Notes: generated by a model not told the origin, from the letters alone. Shown: positions 45,417 through 54,809, counted from the first letter of the stretch. The stretch: DNA of 64,000 nucleotides from CAZQHK01 sp964593455 (GCA_964593455.1 CAZQHK010000012.1:1-64000); one strand, 5' to 3'. Translations and numbers: made by a program.

Positions 45417-47378
45417 ATGTGCACTTATTCTATTCTTGAGGGATTGAATCCGATCCAGAAAAAAGCGGTCACGCACGAAAACGGTCCGTTGCTGGTGCTG
45501 TCCGGTGCCGGTAGCGGTAAAACCAGGGTTATCACCCATCGAATCGCTTGTCTGATCCGCGATAGAGGTGTCGAACCCTGGCAAATCCTGGCTCTGACAT
45601 TCACGAACAAAGCCGCTGAGGAGATGAAAAACCGGGTGGCAATTTTACTGGGAATGAAATCGCTGCGGATGTGGATCGGGACCTTCCATTCTATATGCGC
45701 CCGTATTTTGAGGATTAACGCTCAGACTCTCGGTTTTACCAGCCGGTTTATCATTTTTGACGGACTGGATCAGAAATCGATTATCAGGCGCATTATGAAA
45801 GAAATGGGGATATCGAAGGATACAATCAGCCCGGATAAGGTGTTATATGAAATAAACTCCGCTAAACAGGAGTTGATTCATTACAGTTTCTTCAATAATA
45901 TTGATAATCCGGAAAAGAAGATGATCGGACGGATTTTCAAGAAATACCAGGACCGTCTTATTCGTTCAAACAGTATGGATTTTGGTGATCTCATCTTTAA
46001 TGTGGTCAAACTGCTTGACGAACATCCTGATATTCGCAAACAGTACCAGTCTCGTTTCCGGCACATTCTGGTGGATGAATACCAGGACACTGATCCTTCA
46101 CAGCACGCGTTGGTGGAGCTCTTGACCGGTGACGAGAAGAATATCTGCGTGGTGGGCGACGATAACCAGTCAATTTACCGCTTTCGCGGCGCCGAGGTGG
46201 AAAACGTCCTCGATTTCGAGCGAAGTTTTCCGGGCGCGAAAGTCCTTCACATGATGCAGAACTACCGCTCGACAAAGCATATTCTGGGAGCGGCCAACGA
46301 TGTCATCGGCCACAATCTGAACAGGAGGTTTTGTGAGCGGCTCTACAGTGAACTGGGTGAAGGGCAAAGAGTCATTCACTACACTGCCAGGAACAGTTTC
46401 AACGAGGCTGATTTCATAATCGACATTATCCAGGACAGGGTTAGGAGAGATAACCGGAGTTACAAGGATTTCGCCGTGTTTTACCGGACCCATTCCCAGT
46501 CGCGGGTGCTGGAGGAAAAATTATTGAAAAGAGACATCCCTCATCAGGTGGTAGGAGGGATCGCCTTCTATTCCAGAAAAGAAATCAAAGATGTGGTGGC
46601 TTACCTGCGGCTGGTGTCCAATCCGCTGGAAGACGTCAGTCTGACAAGGGTAATAAATATACCTCCGCGGGGAATCGGACAAGCATCCATGAACAAACTT
46701 TCGAATGTTGCCGACCAGAGCTCTCTTCGTCTGTGGGAGGTATTGGAAAAAGCCACCGGTATTGAGGATTTTTCTCTATCGCTGGCCCGTAAGTTTCTCA
46801 AATTCCGTAATATTATCGAGGACTTGAGAGAGTCCGGCCGGGAAATGACTCCATCGGAATTGATCCGGCTGGTGATCGAGAAAAGCAGTTATCTCGAATT
46901 TCTGGGCCGTCTCAGTCCCCTGGAGGCGGGTACCCGCCAGGAAAATGTGGAAGAGCTGGTAACTATCGCCGCCGAGTTTGAAAAAGAGCAGCCAGAAGGC
47001 GGTCTGGACGGGTTTCTGGAGAAGGTTTCGTTGGTAACCGACATCGACCGGTGGGCAGACCGGGATGATAAGTTTCCCCTGATGACCCTGCACGCCGCCA
47101 AAGGTCTGGAGTTCCCGGTGGTGTTCATAACCGGTCTGGAGGAAGGGCTGCTTCCTTATGAGAAAGGAAAGCCCGCTAATGAAGATTCGGAAGAAGAACT
47201 CGAAGAGGAGCGGCGGTTGTTCTACGTCGGGGTGACCCGTGCGCAAGAAGAGCTTTTTCTAACCACCTCGATCGAGCGGGCCAGATATGGAAAAGTTGAC
47301 CGGCAGATAGAGTCCCGGTTCGTGCAAGAGATATCTCGGGAACACCTGCGCCGCGTCCTGTCGGCCCGTTCGTGCTGA
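45417..47378 (+). CDS. UvrD/PcrA/Rep-family SF1A DNA helicase
   Basis: A 653-residue helicase, slightly shorter than typical UvrD/PcrA (about 720). It has LNPIQKKAVTHENGPLLVLSGAGSGKTRV (Q motif and Walker A), ALTFTNKAAEEMKNR (Ia), LVDEYQDTDPSQHALV (Walker B, about 218), VVGDDNQSIYRFRGAE (III), MTLHAAKGLEFPVVFI (V) and RRLFYVGVTRAQEELFLT (VI). It unwinds DNA 3'-5' in repair and replication restart. The C-terminal Tudor-like tail of PcrA is missing. It lies four bases after recD2. Confidence 0.95.
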   Translation: MCTYSILEGLNPIQKKAVTHENGPLLVLSGAGSGKTRVITHRIACLIRDRGVEPWQILALTFTNKAAEEMKNRVAILLGMKSLRMWIGTFHSICARILRINAQTLGFTSRFIIFDGLDQKSIIRRIMKEMGISKDTISPDKVLYEINSAKQELIHYSFFNNIDNPEKKMIGRIFKKYQDRLIRSNSMDFGDLIFNVVKLLDEHPDIRKQYQSRFRHILVDEYQDTDPSQHALVELLTGDEKNICVVGDDNQSIYRFRGAEVENVLDFERSFPGAKVLHMMQNYRSTKHILGAANDVIGHNLNRRFCERLYSELGEGQRVIHYTARNSFNEADFIIDIIQDRVRRDNRSYKDFAVFYRTHSQSRVLEEKLLKRDIPHQVVGGIAFYSRKEIKDVVAYLRLVSNPLEDVSLTRVINIPPRGIGQASMNKLSNVADQSSLRLWEVLEKATGIEDFSLSLARKFLKFRNIIEDLRESGREMTPSELIRLVIEKSSYLEFLGRLSPLEAGTRQENVEELVTIAAEFEKEQPEGGLDGFLEKVSLVTDIDRWADRDDKFPLMTLHAAKGLEFPVVFITGLEEGLLPYEKGKPANEDSEEELEEERRLFYVGVTRAQEELFLTTSIERARYGKVDRQIESRFVQEISREHLRRVLSARSC

Positions 47379-47552
47379 TCCCTGTCTTTCACCGGAGATA
47401 CTGCTGCCGCTACTGCCAGGAAAACCAATATCATCTACCCGGCCATGGTAATAAATTGGTATTGGATTTGCTTTACTTACAACCAGTCATGAACATCGGA
47501 GCTCAAGCACGGTGTGCAGATTGGATGACAAGATAAGAAAGGGGAGTTGGAC

Positions 47553-47705
47553 ATGGAGATCATAAGAATGTACTCAGATGGGAAAAAGCATTGCGCCAGG
47601 GAGGAAAATCGCGGTGACACATCCAGTAACCAGCAGCGGTTTTCGGTTACCATAGATCCAAGTTTCGTCCTTTTTCTTCTCCAAGGGTCATACGAGAATG
47701 CGTGA
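47553..47705 (+). CDS. Possible small protein, 50 residues
   Basis: ATG 47553 follows GGGGAG (47541-47546) by six bases, a good ribosome site. The product MEIIRMYSDGKKHCAREENR... is hydrophilic with a hydrophobic FVLFLL patch near the end. I recognise no family; the call rests on the ribosome site only. Confidence 0.3.
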   Translation: MEIIRMYSDGKKHCAREENRGDTSSNQQRFSVTIDPSFVLFLLQGSYENA

Positions 47706-47720
47706 AATAAGGTTATCGAT

Positions 47721-47819
47721 ATGATCTTTATACGATTATTGAGTTTTATTTTAGCCATTCTCAGACTGCCCATCGGACTTGCTGGATATTTCTGGTGCCG
47801 GTATCTGCCTGTCGGGTAA
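47721..47819 (+). CDS. Possible 32-residue membrane peptide
   Basis: ATG 47721 follows AAGG by about eight bases and starts 15 bases after the preceding small frame. The product MIFIRLLSFILAILRLPIGL... would be one hydrophobic helix with basic residues. It could be a small membrane protein or chance; conservation is needed to decide. Confidence 0.28.
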   Translation: MIFIRLLSFILAILRLPIGLAGYFWCRYLPVG

Positions 47820-47900
47820 TCTTTAATCACCTCTGCTTTTTTGCCGACAAAAGAGTTGACATAAGCGTATTTGAGCATCTAAAGTTAGATTATAGAGGTG

Positions 47901-48008
47901 ATGCTATATGAGCTGATTACCGAGGGCGGAAGTGCATCAGGCGAGAAACGGACGCTCATTGGCCGGGCCACACCGAACGCTCTTGAGAACGGGTACCGCG
48001 GCTTTTAA
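47901..48008 (+). CDS. Possible 35-residue peptide or gene remnant
   Basis: ATG 47901 is preceded at once by GAGG-TG. The frame encodes MLYELITEGGSASGEKRTLI... with no low-complexity bias. The ribosome site is too close to the ATG to be convincing, so it may be a remnant. Confidence 0.2.
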   Translation: MLYELITEGGSASGEKRTLIGRATPNALENGYRGF

Positions 48009-48279
48009 GTATAAGTTATTATTTATCCTTTTTATCTATTATCGTTACTATAAGCATCCGTAAACAGGCACCCGCCAACCAGAGTTCAAGATGTTAACCA
48101 ACTCGATGACGTGTGTTTTCCGATAGCCCCCAAGCCTCTTCTCTGGCATTCGCTTCTTTTCCGGATATACCCCCGCTCTATCAGTTTACCTCGATAACGT
48201 TCTTAACCAGCGGGGTGTACCAGCACCTATCCCCGTCTATTCAGTGTTCTGCAGGTAGATGATTGTAAGGAGGGATAGC

Positions 48280-49983
48280 ATGTATCCGGTCGAATGGGAA
48301 GATTCAGTAGGACAGTCGCAGTCCGAACCGATTTTTGATAGAATCATAAGGTTTTTCATGGCCACTAATTGCCTCTATTTCCTGAGCGCGTTTTTCCTGC
48401 TTCTTGGTGCGTACTTGATGATTAATTCGGATATTCTCAGTCAGAATCTCGATACCAGAGCATATCAGGTGTATTCCATAATCCAGGGATATGAAATTAT
48501 CCTGATCGTCATATTCCTGCTGGTCGTGCGAAAACTGGGTGTACCTGAAGACGGCCTGGTTTTGGCCGGTATAGAAATACTGCTCTTTTTAGACCCGTTG
48601 TTTTTCAATAACGTTTTCTACACTGTCAACATTCCTACCGGCCTGTCCTTCGGGTTTACCAGTCTTTTTCTTCTCCTGGTCAAGTTTCTGATCGTGTTCC
48701 AGGTTGGACGACTGCCGATGATTCCGAGGCTCAACGGTGCCCTGTTCCTGACGGCTGGTTTCATCTATTTTTACCCCATAGCCCTTGATACGGGGTTGGT
48801 GGGAGAATTTGACAGGATGGCGTTCTACCTGTTGAGCTGGATGCCGTTATTCGTCGCTCTGGCTCTTCCTGAGGCGGGAGATGTTTCAGACTCGGCCGGA
48901 TCCGAGTCGCCGTTTACAGCAGAACAACGGCAAAACTTCTTCCTTGGCGTTTCGCTTATACTGATGTACATCGTCATTTCGCATTTCTTCTGGACGAGGG
49001 GTATTTTTGAACAGACGGTGAAATCACTGCACTTGTCGCCGCTCTTCCTGACGGCTTGTATTCTGATGTTAAAGTTAAAACCCGATTGGCTTTACTCCAG
49101 TTGGGGCCGCCTCTTCATCTGGGGCGCTTCTCTCGGGGCGGTCTTGTTTTCATTCACGAAAGAAGCTATCGATTTCAGCATCGGTTACGGTCCGGTCGAG
49201 TTTTCATGTTTAAGTGTGGTCCTGCTGGCGGCAATATATCTCCACTATTATGTCTGGAAACGGACGCAGGAAAACAGCCATGTGGCTGCCGGCCTTGTTC
49301 TCACCACGCTGTTCCTGTCAGGTGCTTTCCCGTCATCCATCGCTTCCAACCTCATGTCTCTGTACGCTCCTCCGTTCGTGTTTCTCACCCTGGTTATTTC
49401 TGGGTTGGCCTGGTACAAAAAGAGCCCGGTCCTGACATTTGTAGCCGGAGTTTTCTTGATACTTTCCGTGTTCGGCGGCTTCAAATTGTTCCGGTATGAA
49501 TATGGCCTGTTCATGCTGGTGCACGTCATGGTGTACTGGATGATCGCTCTGCTGAGTATGTTCAAATACGATAAGGATTATCTGTTAAGATCAATGCTGC
49601 TGCTCGGCCTCATATCGCACACCCTGCTGAAGTCCGGCGGTTTTGAGGTACATACACTCTATTCGGCGTATTTCTGGTGCCTGGCACTTGGATTCTTTGC
49701 CTGGAGTTGCTACTTCTCGATCCCAACCTACTTCGTGATTTCAATAGGAGCCATGGCCACCCGGTTGAGTATGCTGCATAAAGGCAAAATCATTACCTGG
49801 GTGAAATTTGTCCCCAAGGGGATCAATTCGGGAGTATTCATGATAATCCTCTCATTCGTCGTGCTCGCCATGGGCTACATGGTGAGTGCCAAGAAGAGTA
49901 TGATGCGACGTGATTCCGGTCCGCCGAATCTACCGGGAGGCGGATTAGACCCTTTAACGGCGACCGCTACTGATCTCGAGTGA
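48280..49983 (+). CDS. Polytopic membrane protein of unknown function
   Basis: A 567-residue protein with about 14 predicted membrane helices spread over the length, beginning FFMATNCLYFLSAFFLLLGAYL. The N-terminal 25 and last 35 residues are hydrophilic (the tail is PNLPGGGLDPL). It has no motif I can name. The ribosome site AAGGAGGG (48267-48274) is five bases before ATG 48280, so this start is better than ATG 48259. A strong terminator follows directly. It stands alone, so its role cannot be inferred. Confidence 0.8.
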   Translation: MYPVEWEDSVGQSQSEPIFDRIIRFFMATNCLYFLSAFFLLLGAYLMINSDILSQNLDTRAYQVYSIIQGYEIILIVIFLLVVRKLGVPEDGLVLAGIEILLFLDPLFFNNVFYTVNIPTGLSFGFTSLFLLLVKFLIVFQVGRLPMIPRLNGALFLTAGFIYFYPIALDTGLVGEFDRMAFYLLSWMPLFVALALPEAGDVSDSAGSESPFTAEQRQNFFLGVSLILMYIVISHFFWTRGIFEQTVKSLHLSPLFLTACILMLKLKPDWLYSSWGRLFIWGASLGAVLFSFTKEAIDFSIGYGPVEFSCLSVVLLAAIYLHYYVWKRTQENSHVAAGLVLTTLFLSGAFPSSIASNLMSLYAPPFVFLTLVISGLAWYKKSPVLTFVAGVFLILSVFGGFKLFRYEYGLFMLVHVMVYWMIALLSMFKYDKDYLLRSMLLLGLISHTLLKSGGFEVHTLYSAYFWCLALGFFAWSCYFSIPTYFVISIGAMATRLSMLHKGKIITWVKFVPKGINSGVFMIILSFVVLAMGYMVSAKKSMMRRDSGPPNLPGGGLDPLTATATDLE

Positions 49984-49996
49984 GATCTGACGGATT

Positions 49997-50030
49997 CGGA
50001 GAGCCCGCGTCAAACGTGGGCTCTCCGTTT
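49997..50030 (+). terminator. Rho-independent terminator after the membrane protein
   Basis: CGGAGAGCCC (49997-50006) pairs perfectly with GGGCTCTCCG (50018-50027), extended by three more pairs, with a five-base loop and TTT following. The T-run is short but the stem is very strong. Confidence 0.85.
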
Positions 50031-50096
50031 CCGTTCGTCTGTTTGCCCACCACAAAGTCTTTCCCTTGATTACATCCTCCTCCCGCCCCTTTCTAC

Positions 50097-50196
50097 NNNN
50101 NNNNNNNNNNNNNNNNNNNNNNNNNNNNNNNNNNNNNNNNNNNNNNNNNNNNNNNNNNNNNNNNNNNNNNNNNNNNNNNNNNNNNNNNNNNNNNNN
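50097..50196. other. Assembly gap of exactly 100 N
   Basis: Both sides carry CCCCTTTCTAC: it ends at 50096 on the left and begins at 50197 on the right. A fixed 100-N run usually means unknown gap length. No gene appears interrupted: the flanks are non-coding on both sides. Confidence 0.98.
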
Positions 50197-50229
50197 CCCC
50201 TTTCTACGCTACTTGCTTTCCATCACAAA

Positions 50230-50305
50230 CGCCTTTGAAACAATTTTAGCTTTTCTGCATAGGTAATGGTGAAACCTGAAAACACAAAATAAAAGGCGAA
50301 AGGAG
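50230..50305 (+). promoter_or_regulatory. Leader with inverted repeat beside the ribosome site of the DUF4214 gene
   Basis: CGCCTTT (50230-50236) is complementary to AAAGGCG (50292-50298), which touches the ribosome site AAAGGAG (50299-50305). Pairing could affect translation. TTGAAA at 50235-50240 may be a -35 box, but no good -10 follows. Confidence 0.3.
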
Positions 50306-50314
50306 TCAAGTTAA

Positions 50315-52042
50315 ATGGAACGTTTCAGATCTGTACCCCGTTTGGTGATAATTCTTATCGTCTTCATAGTTCAAGCCTCCGGACTTGAGCCTCTGTCTGC
50401 AACCGGTTTGCTCGATGCTCTGAAAAACAGAATTAAGCCGAGAGAAACGGTACCTTCCGGTTTGGAATTACCGGATTTCGATCAAACAACTAAATTGAAA
50501 CCGTTAAACATTGCCGCGACCTCCTCCTCGAAATTTGTGGCCGTAGGCACGTCTCAGACCGAGGCAGGGATTAATTCTCTCATCCGCTATGGCAAGCTCA
50601 TCACATCATGGATATACAGGTTCCTCCCGGCCATGGCGAGAAATGTATTTTCTAAACCACAATCTCAATGGAAGGAGTATCATCGGGCCAGGAGTCGAGG
50701 TGAGAAACTCGGCTTTTTACTCCCTCCACCGTTGATGCCGCCAGGGCTTTCTGATGAGGAATACGTTCGCTGGCTTTACCGACATCTCCTGGAACGGGAA
50801 CCGGACGTCTTCGGGTTCAAGGTGCATGTGGGCAACCTGAAGCAGGGAACCCGCCGGGAGCTTATCTATCAGGCTTTCATCAACAGCCGGGAGTATAAAG
50901 CGCTGCAGAAGAAAAAGTCTCAACATCCGCCGAGTGTTGTCATTCCTCCCTCATCGCTTTCCCATGCTGAGTATGTTCGCTGGCTTTACCGACATCTCCT
51001 GAACCGGGAACCGGACTCTTTCGGATTCAACCTGCACCTAACGAACTTGAAGCGAGGAACCAGCCGGGAGTTTATCTATAAAACCTTTATTGACAGCAAC
51101 GAATATCTGGCGATTAATAAACTCCAGGAAGAGATAATACCACCGAATGACCGACTGCTGGTTAGTCTGCATGTTCAGGGTATGATGGACGGAGTAGTGG
51201 AGTTTCTCCGGGAAGCCAAACCGACGGTGATCAAAGTGTTCAACTGGGAGGACGCCAAGCTGGTCAAACAGGTTTCTCCCACCACCCTGACGGTCATGCG
51301 TTGTTACGTTTCCAACCAGGACATGAGTCCAGGTGCCGCCCGGAAGTATGTCGAATCCATGAGAAATGATCTGACGAAGTACGCCCCTTACGTCGATTTC
51401 CTCGAAAGCTACAATGAGACCATTCCCAGCGCCAATCACGAGACTATCCGGACCGCTGTCCGTTTCGACTGTGAATTCGCCGATGCCTTGGGCGCCACCG
51501 GCCTGCCTATAGCGCCCCTGCTCCTGACCGTTCCGGTGGGCAACCCGTTGGACTCCGAAGTTGAGATGTTGTTGCCGGCGGTACGAAAAGCGGTTGAATA
51601 TGGAGGGGCTCTCGGTTACCATGCCTACTGGCCTGCCAACCGTAATGAGTGTTATCTGGAGGACAGATGGGATTATTATGCCGGCCGGTGGCAGGTATGG
51701 GACCGGGTCTTTAGCCGCCACGGGCTCTATCCCTTGTATATCCTGGGCGAAGTGGGGGCGGTGGGAACCCCTGGCCGGCGGCCTGACGGCTATATTCCGT
51801 TGCTGCCCATGGACGGGTGGAAGTCGGATCAGTGTCTCGGTGGTGACTGGTTTCGGTTCCTGGACCAAATCCGTCGTTTTCAGGATCGGTTACGACAGTG
51901 GAACGGGGAGAACTTCGGGCGATGCCTGGGAGCCACTTTGTTCACCACCGGCCCGGATAAAACCGGTTGGCACTCATACCAGATCCGCAAACCAGAGATG
52001 GAAGACCTGCCCGGTCTTTCCACGCTTCTTGCTTACCGATAA
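50315..52042 (+). CDS. Secreted protein with two DUF4214 domains and a TIM-barrel-like domain
   Basis: A 575-residue protein with a signal peptide (RLVIILIVFIVQASGLEPLSA). Two DUF4214-like units (about 148-192 and 218-263) read DEEYVRWLYRHLLEREPDVFGF and HAEYVRWLYRHLLNREPDSFGF. The C-terminal 300 residues look like a glycoside-hydrolase-type TIM barrel: NDRLLVSLHVQGMMDGV, FLESYNETIP (a possible acid/base Glu) and YILGEVGAVGTPG (a second Glu). It may degrade or bind a polysaccharide at the cell surface. AAAGGAG lies nine bases before ATG 50315. It converges with the GH57 gene and overlaps it by ten bases. Confidence 0.75.
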   Translation: MERFRSVPRLVIILIVFIVQASGLEPLSATGLLDALKNRIKPRETVPSGLELPDFDQTTKLKPLNIAATSSSKFVAVGTSQTEAGINSLIRYGKLITSWIYRFLPAMARNVFSKPQSQWKEYHRARSRGEKLGFLLPPPLMPPGLSDEEYVRWLYRHLLEREPDVFGFKVHVGNLKQGTRRELIYQAFINSREYKALQKKKSQHPPSVVIPPSSLSHAEYVRWLYRHLLNREPDSFGFNLHLTNLKRGTSREFIYKTFIDSNEYLAINKLQEEIIPPNDRLLVSLHVQGMMDGVVEFLREAKPTVIKVFNWEDAKLVKQVSPTTLTVMRCYVSNQDMSPGAARKYVESMRNDLTKYAPYVDFLESYNETIPSANHETIRTAVRFDCEFADALGATGLPIAPLLLTVPVGNPLDSEVEMLLPAVRKAVEYGGALGYHAYWPANRNECYLEDRWDYYAGRWQVWDRVFSRHGLYPLYILGEVGAVGTPGRRPDGYIPLLPMDGWKSDQCLGGDWFRFLDQIRRFQDRLRQWNGENFGRCLGATLFTTGPDKTGWHSYQIRKPEMEDLPGLSTLLAYR

Positions 52043-54711
52043 ACAGACGTGTCGAATCCGAACATGTCCGCCAAGGTTTCAACTAGAGACCGGACTTTTG
52101 AGCTGTTCCGATGCTCAGGCGGAATCTCGTCTCCGATGGGCTCTATACCCGAGGATGTGCGGATATTTTCAGGGGCGAACAGTTGCATGAAAAGTCTGAA
52201 AATCCTTGTTTCAGTATAATACCGGTAGGTTTTTGGTCCGGCTTCAAGGGCGAATTCCACCAGTTTCTTGAGGAAACTCAGGGTTGAATCAGATGGATTC
52301 TGGAGTGCTTCAGTCAAGGTCCCGAGCACAAGTTTTCGCATGGTCTTTTCTGCCAGCGACCAGTTGACGGAGATATCCAGTTCATGCACGGAGACAGCTC
52401 TTCGGCGAATCATTTCCAGGCGACCGAGGTCTTTGGTGGAGGACAGTTTTTCAAGTTCGAAGTACAATTCCCGGCCCAGTGCGAGCTCGGCTTCCTGCTT
52501 GAGATGATCGGGAATCGGAAGTCCCAGGTCATGGAAACCTTCAAGAATCGGCATGTAATACGTCAGTAAGAGGGCATAGACTCCCCGTAGTTGTTCCAGG
52601 CGCTCCTGGAGCAGAGATTGATAGATTCGGTGTTTCTCTTCGATGAACAGGTCATTCAATGTGTATGAGCGATCGCCGAACAACGGCCGCCAGGCTTCCA
52701 CCATTCCGTTTGTGAGTAGATTGTCGCCTTTAAGATTTTCCAATCGGGTGACCAGGTCGCTGAACTCCTCGTTGCTTTTATAAGGTTTGACATAAGACCG
52801 GAACGAGTTATCAGGAAGCTCCACCACCAGGTTGAGAAAATCGCTTTCCTCGGTGGTTATCCCGGATAGAATGCGCACGTGTCCGGCGTGAGTCCTCAAA
52901 CCGGCTGCTTCCGGCCGGGCCGCTTCCACTGTCTGGATGGTGAAATGGTAGATTGATTTGTCCGGGTCCTCGCTGGAGAGCAAGGTCCGGATTCCATGTT
53001 GGCTGATGATCCGCTGACGGGATACTACCGCCGGTCTCACCTGCTTCTCATAAAGGTCAGTGCCGTTCTCGTACTGTTCCGCGTTGACGGGTGCTTTTTC
53101 AAGTTTTTCGACGAAAGCCGGTTCCAGGTCTCGCTTGGTAAGCTGTTTAACAATTTCCATCGCCCGAGCGGCATACTGGAGGTTTTGCACTGTTTCAATT
53201 CCTGAAATATCACAGAAAAACCAGGCACAACTGGTGTACATAAGCATCCCGTGACGGGTCATCTCCATGATCCTCAGCGCTTCCACCTGGGTGGCCGTGG
53301 AAAACGGTTCATTGAGATGACGTTTTAAAAACCACCGTGTGTTTTCAGGCGACCGGTCAAGTACCACTTTGATGTACTCGTTTCTGGCTGCCCACGGATC
53401 TTTGAAAAGCTTTTTCCCCCGCGTTTCGAGAATTTCGTAGATCTCCCGGCGAAGCCAGTCGAGCGTTTCTCTAAGCGGCTGCCGCCAGCGTTGATGCCAG
53501 CCGGGTTCTCCTCCGGTAGAGCACCCGCAGTCCCTGGTCCACCGGCCAACGCCGTGAGCGCAACTCCAACTCGTGCCTTCACCGTCAGGTCCCGGTTTGA
53601 GCCGTACCTCCCAGGTAGGAGGATGTTGAGCCAGGTAAGATGAATAGTTGGTGACTTCTACTCCTCGTTCGGGTAACGCGTATTTCAGAGTGTATGCCAG
53701 GGTCATATCCGCAAATGGTTTATGGTGTCCGTACGATTCGCCATCGGTGGCCACATGTACGATTTGAGGCCAATCGGGTTCTGGATCGAAGCAGCTCGTT
53801 ATTCGGTCCGTAAAGCTGTGTGAGTCGGTCAGCAAGTCTCCGAAAGCGATATTCTGAGCCAGGCCGCCGTCATAGAAAAAAACGTCGATGTGCGGCGCCG
53901 TGCCCCACCTATCGGAAGACCGTATATCGTTTGAATCATTTTCCAGATAAAGCCGGTATGGACGTCTGGGCTCGATGTTTCCCATGGAGACATCGAACCA
54001 CTCCTCTTCCCCCCGGGGCCGAACTTCTAGAGCTTGTCCCGGAGCCAGGATAATGTACTGCAAGCCGTGTGCTATCAAGGCTTCGACGGTAGTCTGATCG
54101 ACGGCTGTTTCCGGCAGCCACAGTGATTCCGGTTCCCGCTCAAACCGGTGCTTGAAATCTTCTTTTCCCCAGATGATCTGGGTTTTTAGATCCTGCGGTG
54201 AAGCCAGGGGAAGAATCATGTGGTTATAAGCCTGGGCCATGGCGCTCCCAAATCCACCGTGAATCGTTTGGCTCATGGCATCGGCTGATATGATCCACTG
54301 GTATACGGTCGGCAGATTGGTCTGCATCCAGGAAAGCAATGTCGGCCCGAAATTGAAGTTCATAAACGCGTAGTTGTTTACCAGGTCAACCGTTTTGCCG
54401 CTGGGCGCTGACACCCGTGCCGAACTGTTGGGGATGTAGCACTCGAAAGCAATCCGTTCGTTCCAATCGTGGTAAGGATGGGCGCTTTGCTGCCGCTCGA
54501 CTGATTCAGTCCAGGGATTTTCGCGGGGTGGTTGATAGAAATGTCCGTGAACTACGACATAATGTTTAAACGGTTTACCGGTTGTAACTTCTGAATCACT
54601 TTGCACCGCCGCAGGCTCTTCGTCCGTGGAAGGACTGCTAAGATCGGCAGAATTTTCAGGAAGCTCTTCACTGTTGTCTCTAGTTTTCGTGGGAGAGATT
54701 GGGTTGATCAT
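52033..54711 (-). CDS. Family 57 glycoside hydrolase-like protein with DUF3536
   Basis: An 892-residue protein. After an acidic N-terminal tail of about 48 residues, the GH57 domain begins with YVVVHGHFYQPPRENPW, then SLWLPETAVDQTTVEALIAHG and VATDGESYGHHKPFADM. The C-terminal half is the helical DUF3536 region. GH57 enzymes act on alpha-glucans such as glycogen; the DUF3536 subgroup is uncharacterised. There is no signal peptide, so it is likely cytoplasmic and could complement the MGH1/GH63-type enzyme at 19164-21497. ATG 54711 is the start. Confidence 0.88.
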   Translation of the reverse strand: MINPISPTKTRDNSEELPENSADLSSPSTDEEPAAVQSDSEVTTGKPFKHYVVVHGHFYQPPRENPWTESVERQQSAHPYHDWNERIAFECYIPNSSARVSAPSGKTVDLVNNYAFMNFNFGPTLLSWMQTNLPTVYQWIISADAMSQTIHGGFGSAMAQAYNHMILPLASPQDLKTQIIWGKEDFKHRFEREPESLWLPETAVDQTTVEALIAHGLQYIILAPGQALEVRPRGEEEWFDVSMGNIEPRRPYRLYLENDSNDIRSSDRWGTAPHIDVFFYDGGLAQNIAFGDLLTDSHSFTDRITSCFDPEPDWPQIVHVATDGESYGHHKPFADMTLAYTLKYALPERGVEVTNYSSYLAQHPPTWEVRLKPGPDGEGTSWSCAHGVGRWTRDCGCSTGGEPGWHQRWRQPLRETLDWLRREIYEILETRGKKLFKDPWAARNEYIKVVLDRSPENTRWFLKRHLNEPFSTATQVEALRIMEMTRHGMLMYTSCAWFFCDISGIETVQNLQYAARAMEIVKQLTKRDLEPAFVEKLEKAPVNAEQYENGTDLYEKQVRPAVVSRQRIISQHGIRTLLSSEDPDKSIYHFTIQTVEAARPEAAGLRTHAGHVRILSGITTEESDFLNLVVELPDNSFRSYVKPYKSNEEFSDLVTRLENLKGDNLLTNGMVEAWRPLFGDRSYTLNDLFIEEKHRIYQSLLQERLEQLRGVYALLLTYYMPILEGFHDLGLPIPDHLKQEAELALGRELYFELEKLSSTKDLGRLEMIRRRAVSVHELDISVNWSLAEKTMRKLVLGTLTEALQNPSDSTLSFLKKLVEFALEAGPKTYRYYTETRIFRLFMQLFAPENIRTSSGIEPIGDEIPPEHRNSSKVRSLVETLADMFGFDTSVYR

Positions 54712-54780
54712 AACCCCACACTATAGCACATTTCGGGGGAAAGTCAATGTCCGGATAGGGTCCACCTCCAATGTAAAAAC

Positions 54781-54809
54781 TTGACACTTATGTAAACGCG
54801 CATTATAAT
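54781..54809 (+). promoter_or_regulatory. Perfect sigma-70 consensus promoter
   Basis: TTGACA (54781-54786), a spacer of exactly 17 bases and TATAAT (54804-54809) match the full sigma-70 consensus. It drives the metalloprotease-like gene at 54948, with a leader of about 130 bases. A second TATAAT at 54837-54842 has no good -35. Confidence 0.9.

Larger units (their letters stand above)
47379..48279. other. 900-base gap with no firm gene; three tiny reading frames
   Basis: No large gene fits between the helicase and the membrane protein. Three short plus-strand frames (47553-47705, 47721-47819 and 47901-48008) are listed separately at low confidence. A 133-residue minus-strand frame at 47477-47878 has no ribosome site and looks like chance. 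The part from 48010 to 48250 is a mix of AT-rich and C-rich sequence in which I see nothing. Confidence 0.5.

Noticed and set aside
47477..47878. 133-codon minus-strand frame in the 900-base gap
   Set aside because: No ribosome site before its start and no recognisable motif; it competes with two plus-strand small frames that have better sites.
47985..48002. String GGGTACCGCGGC resembling the T-box core
   Set aside because: It lacks the full AGGGTGGTACCGCG sequence, has no stem I, no terminator and no aminoacyl-tRNA synthetase or amino-acid gene downstream.
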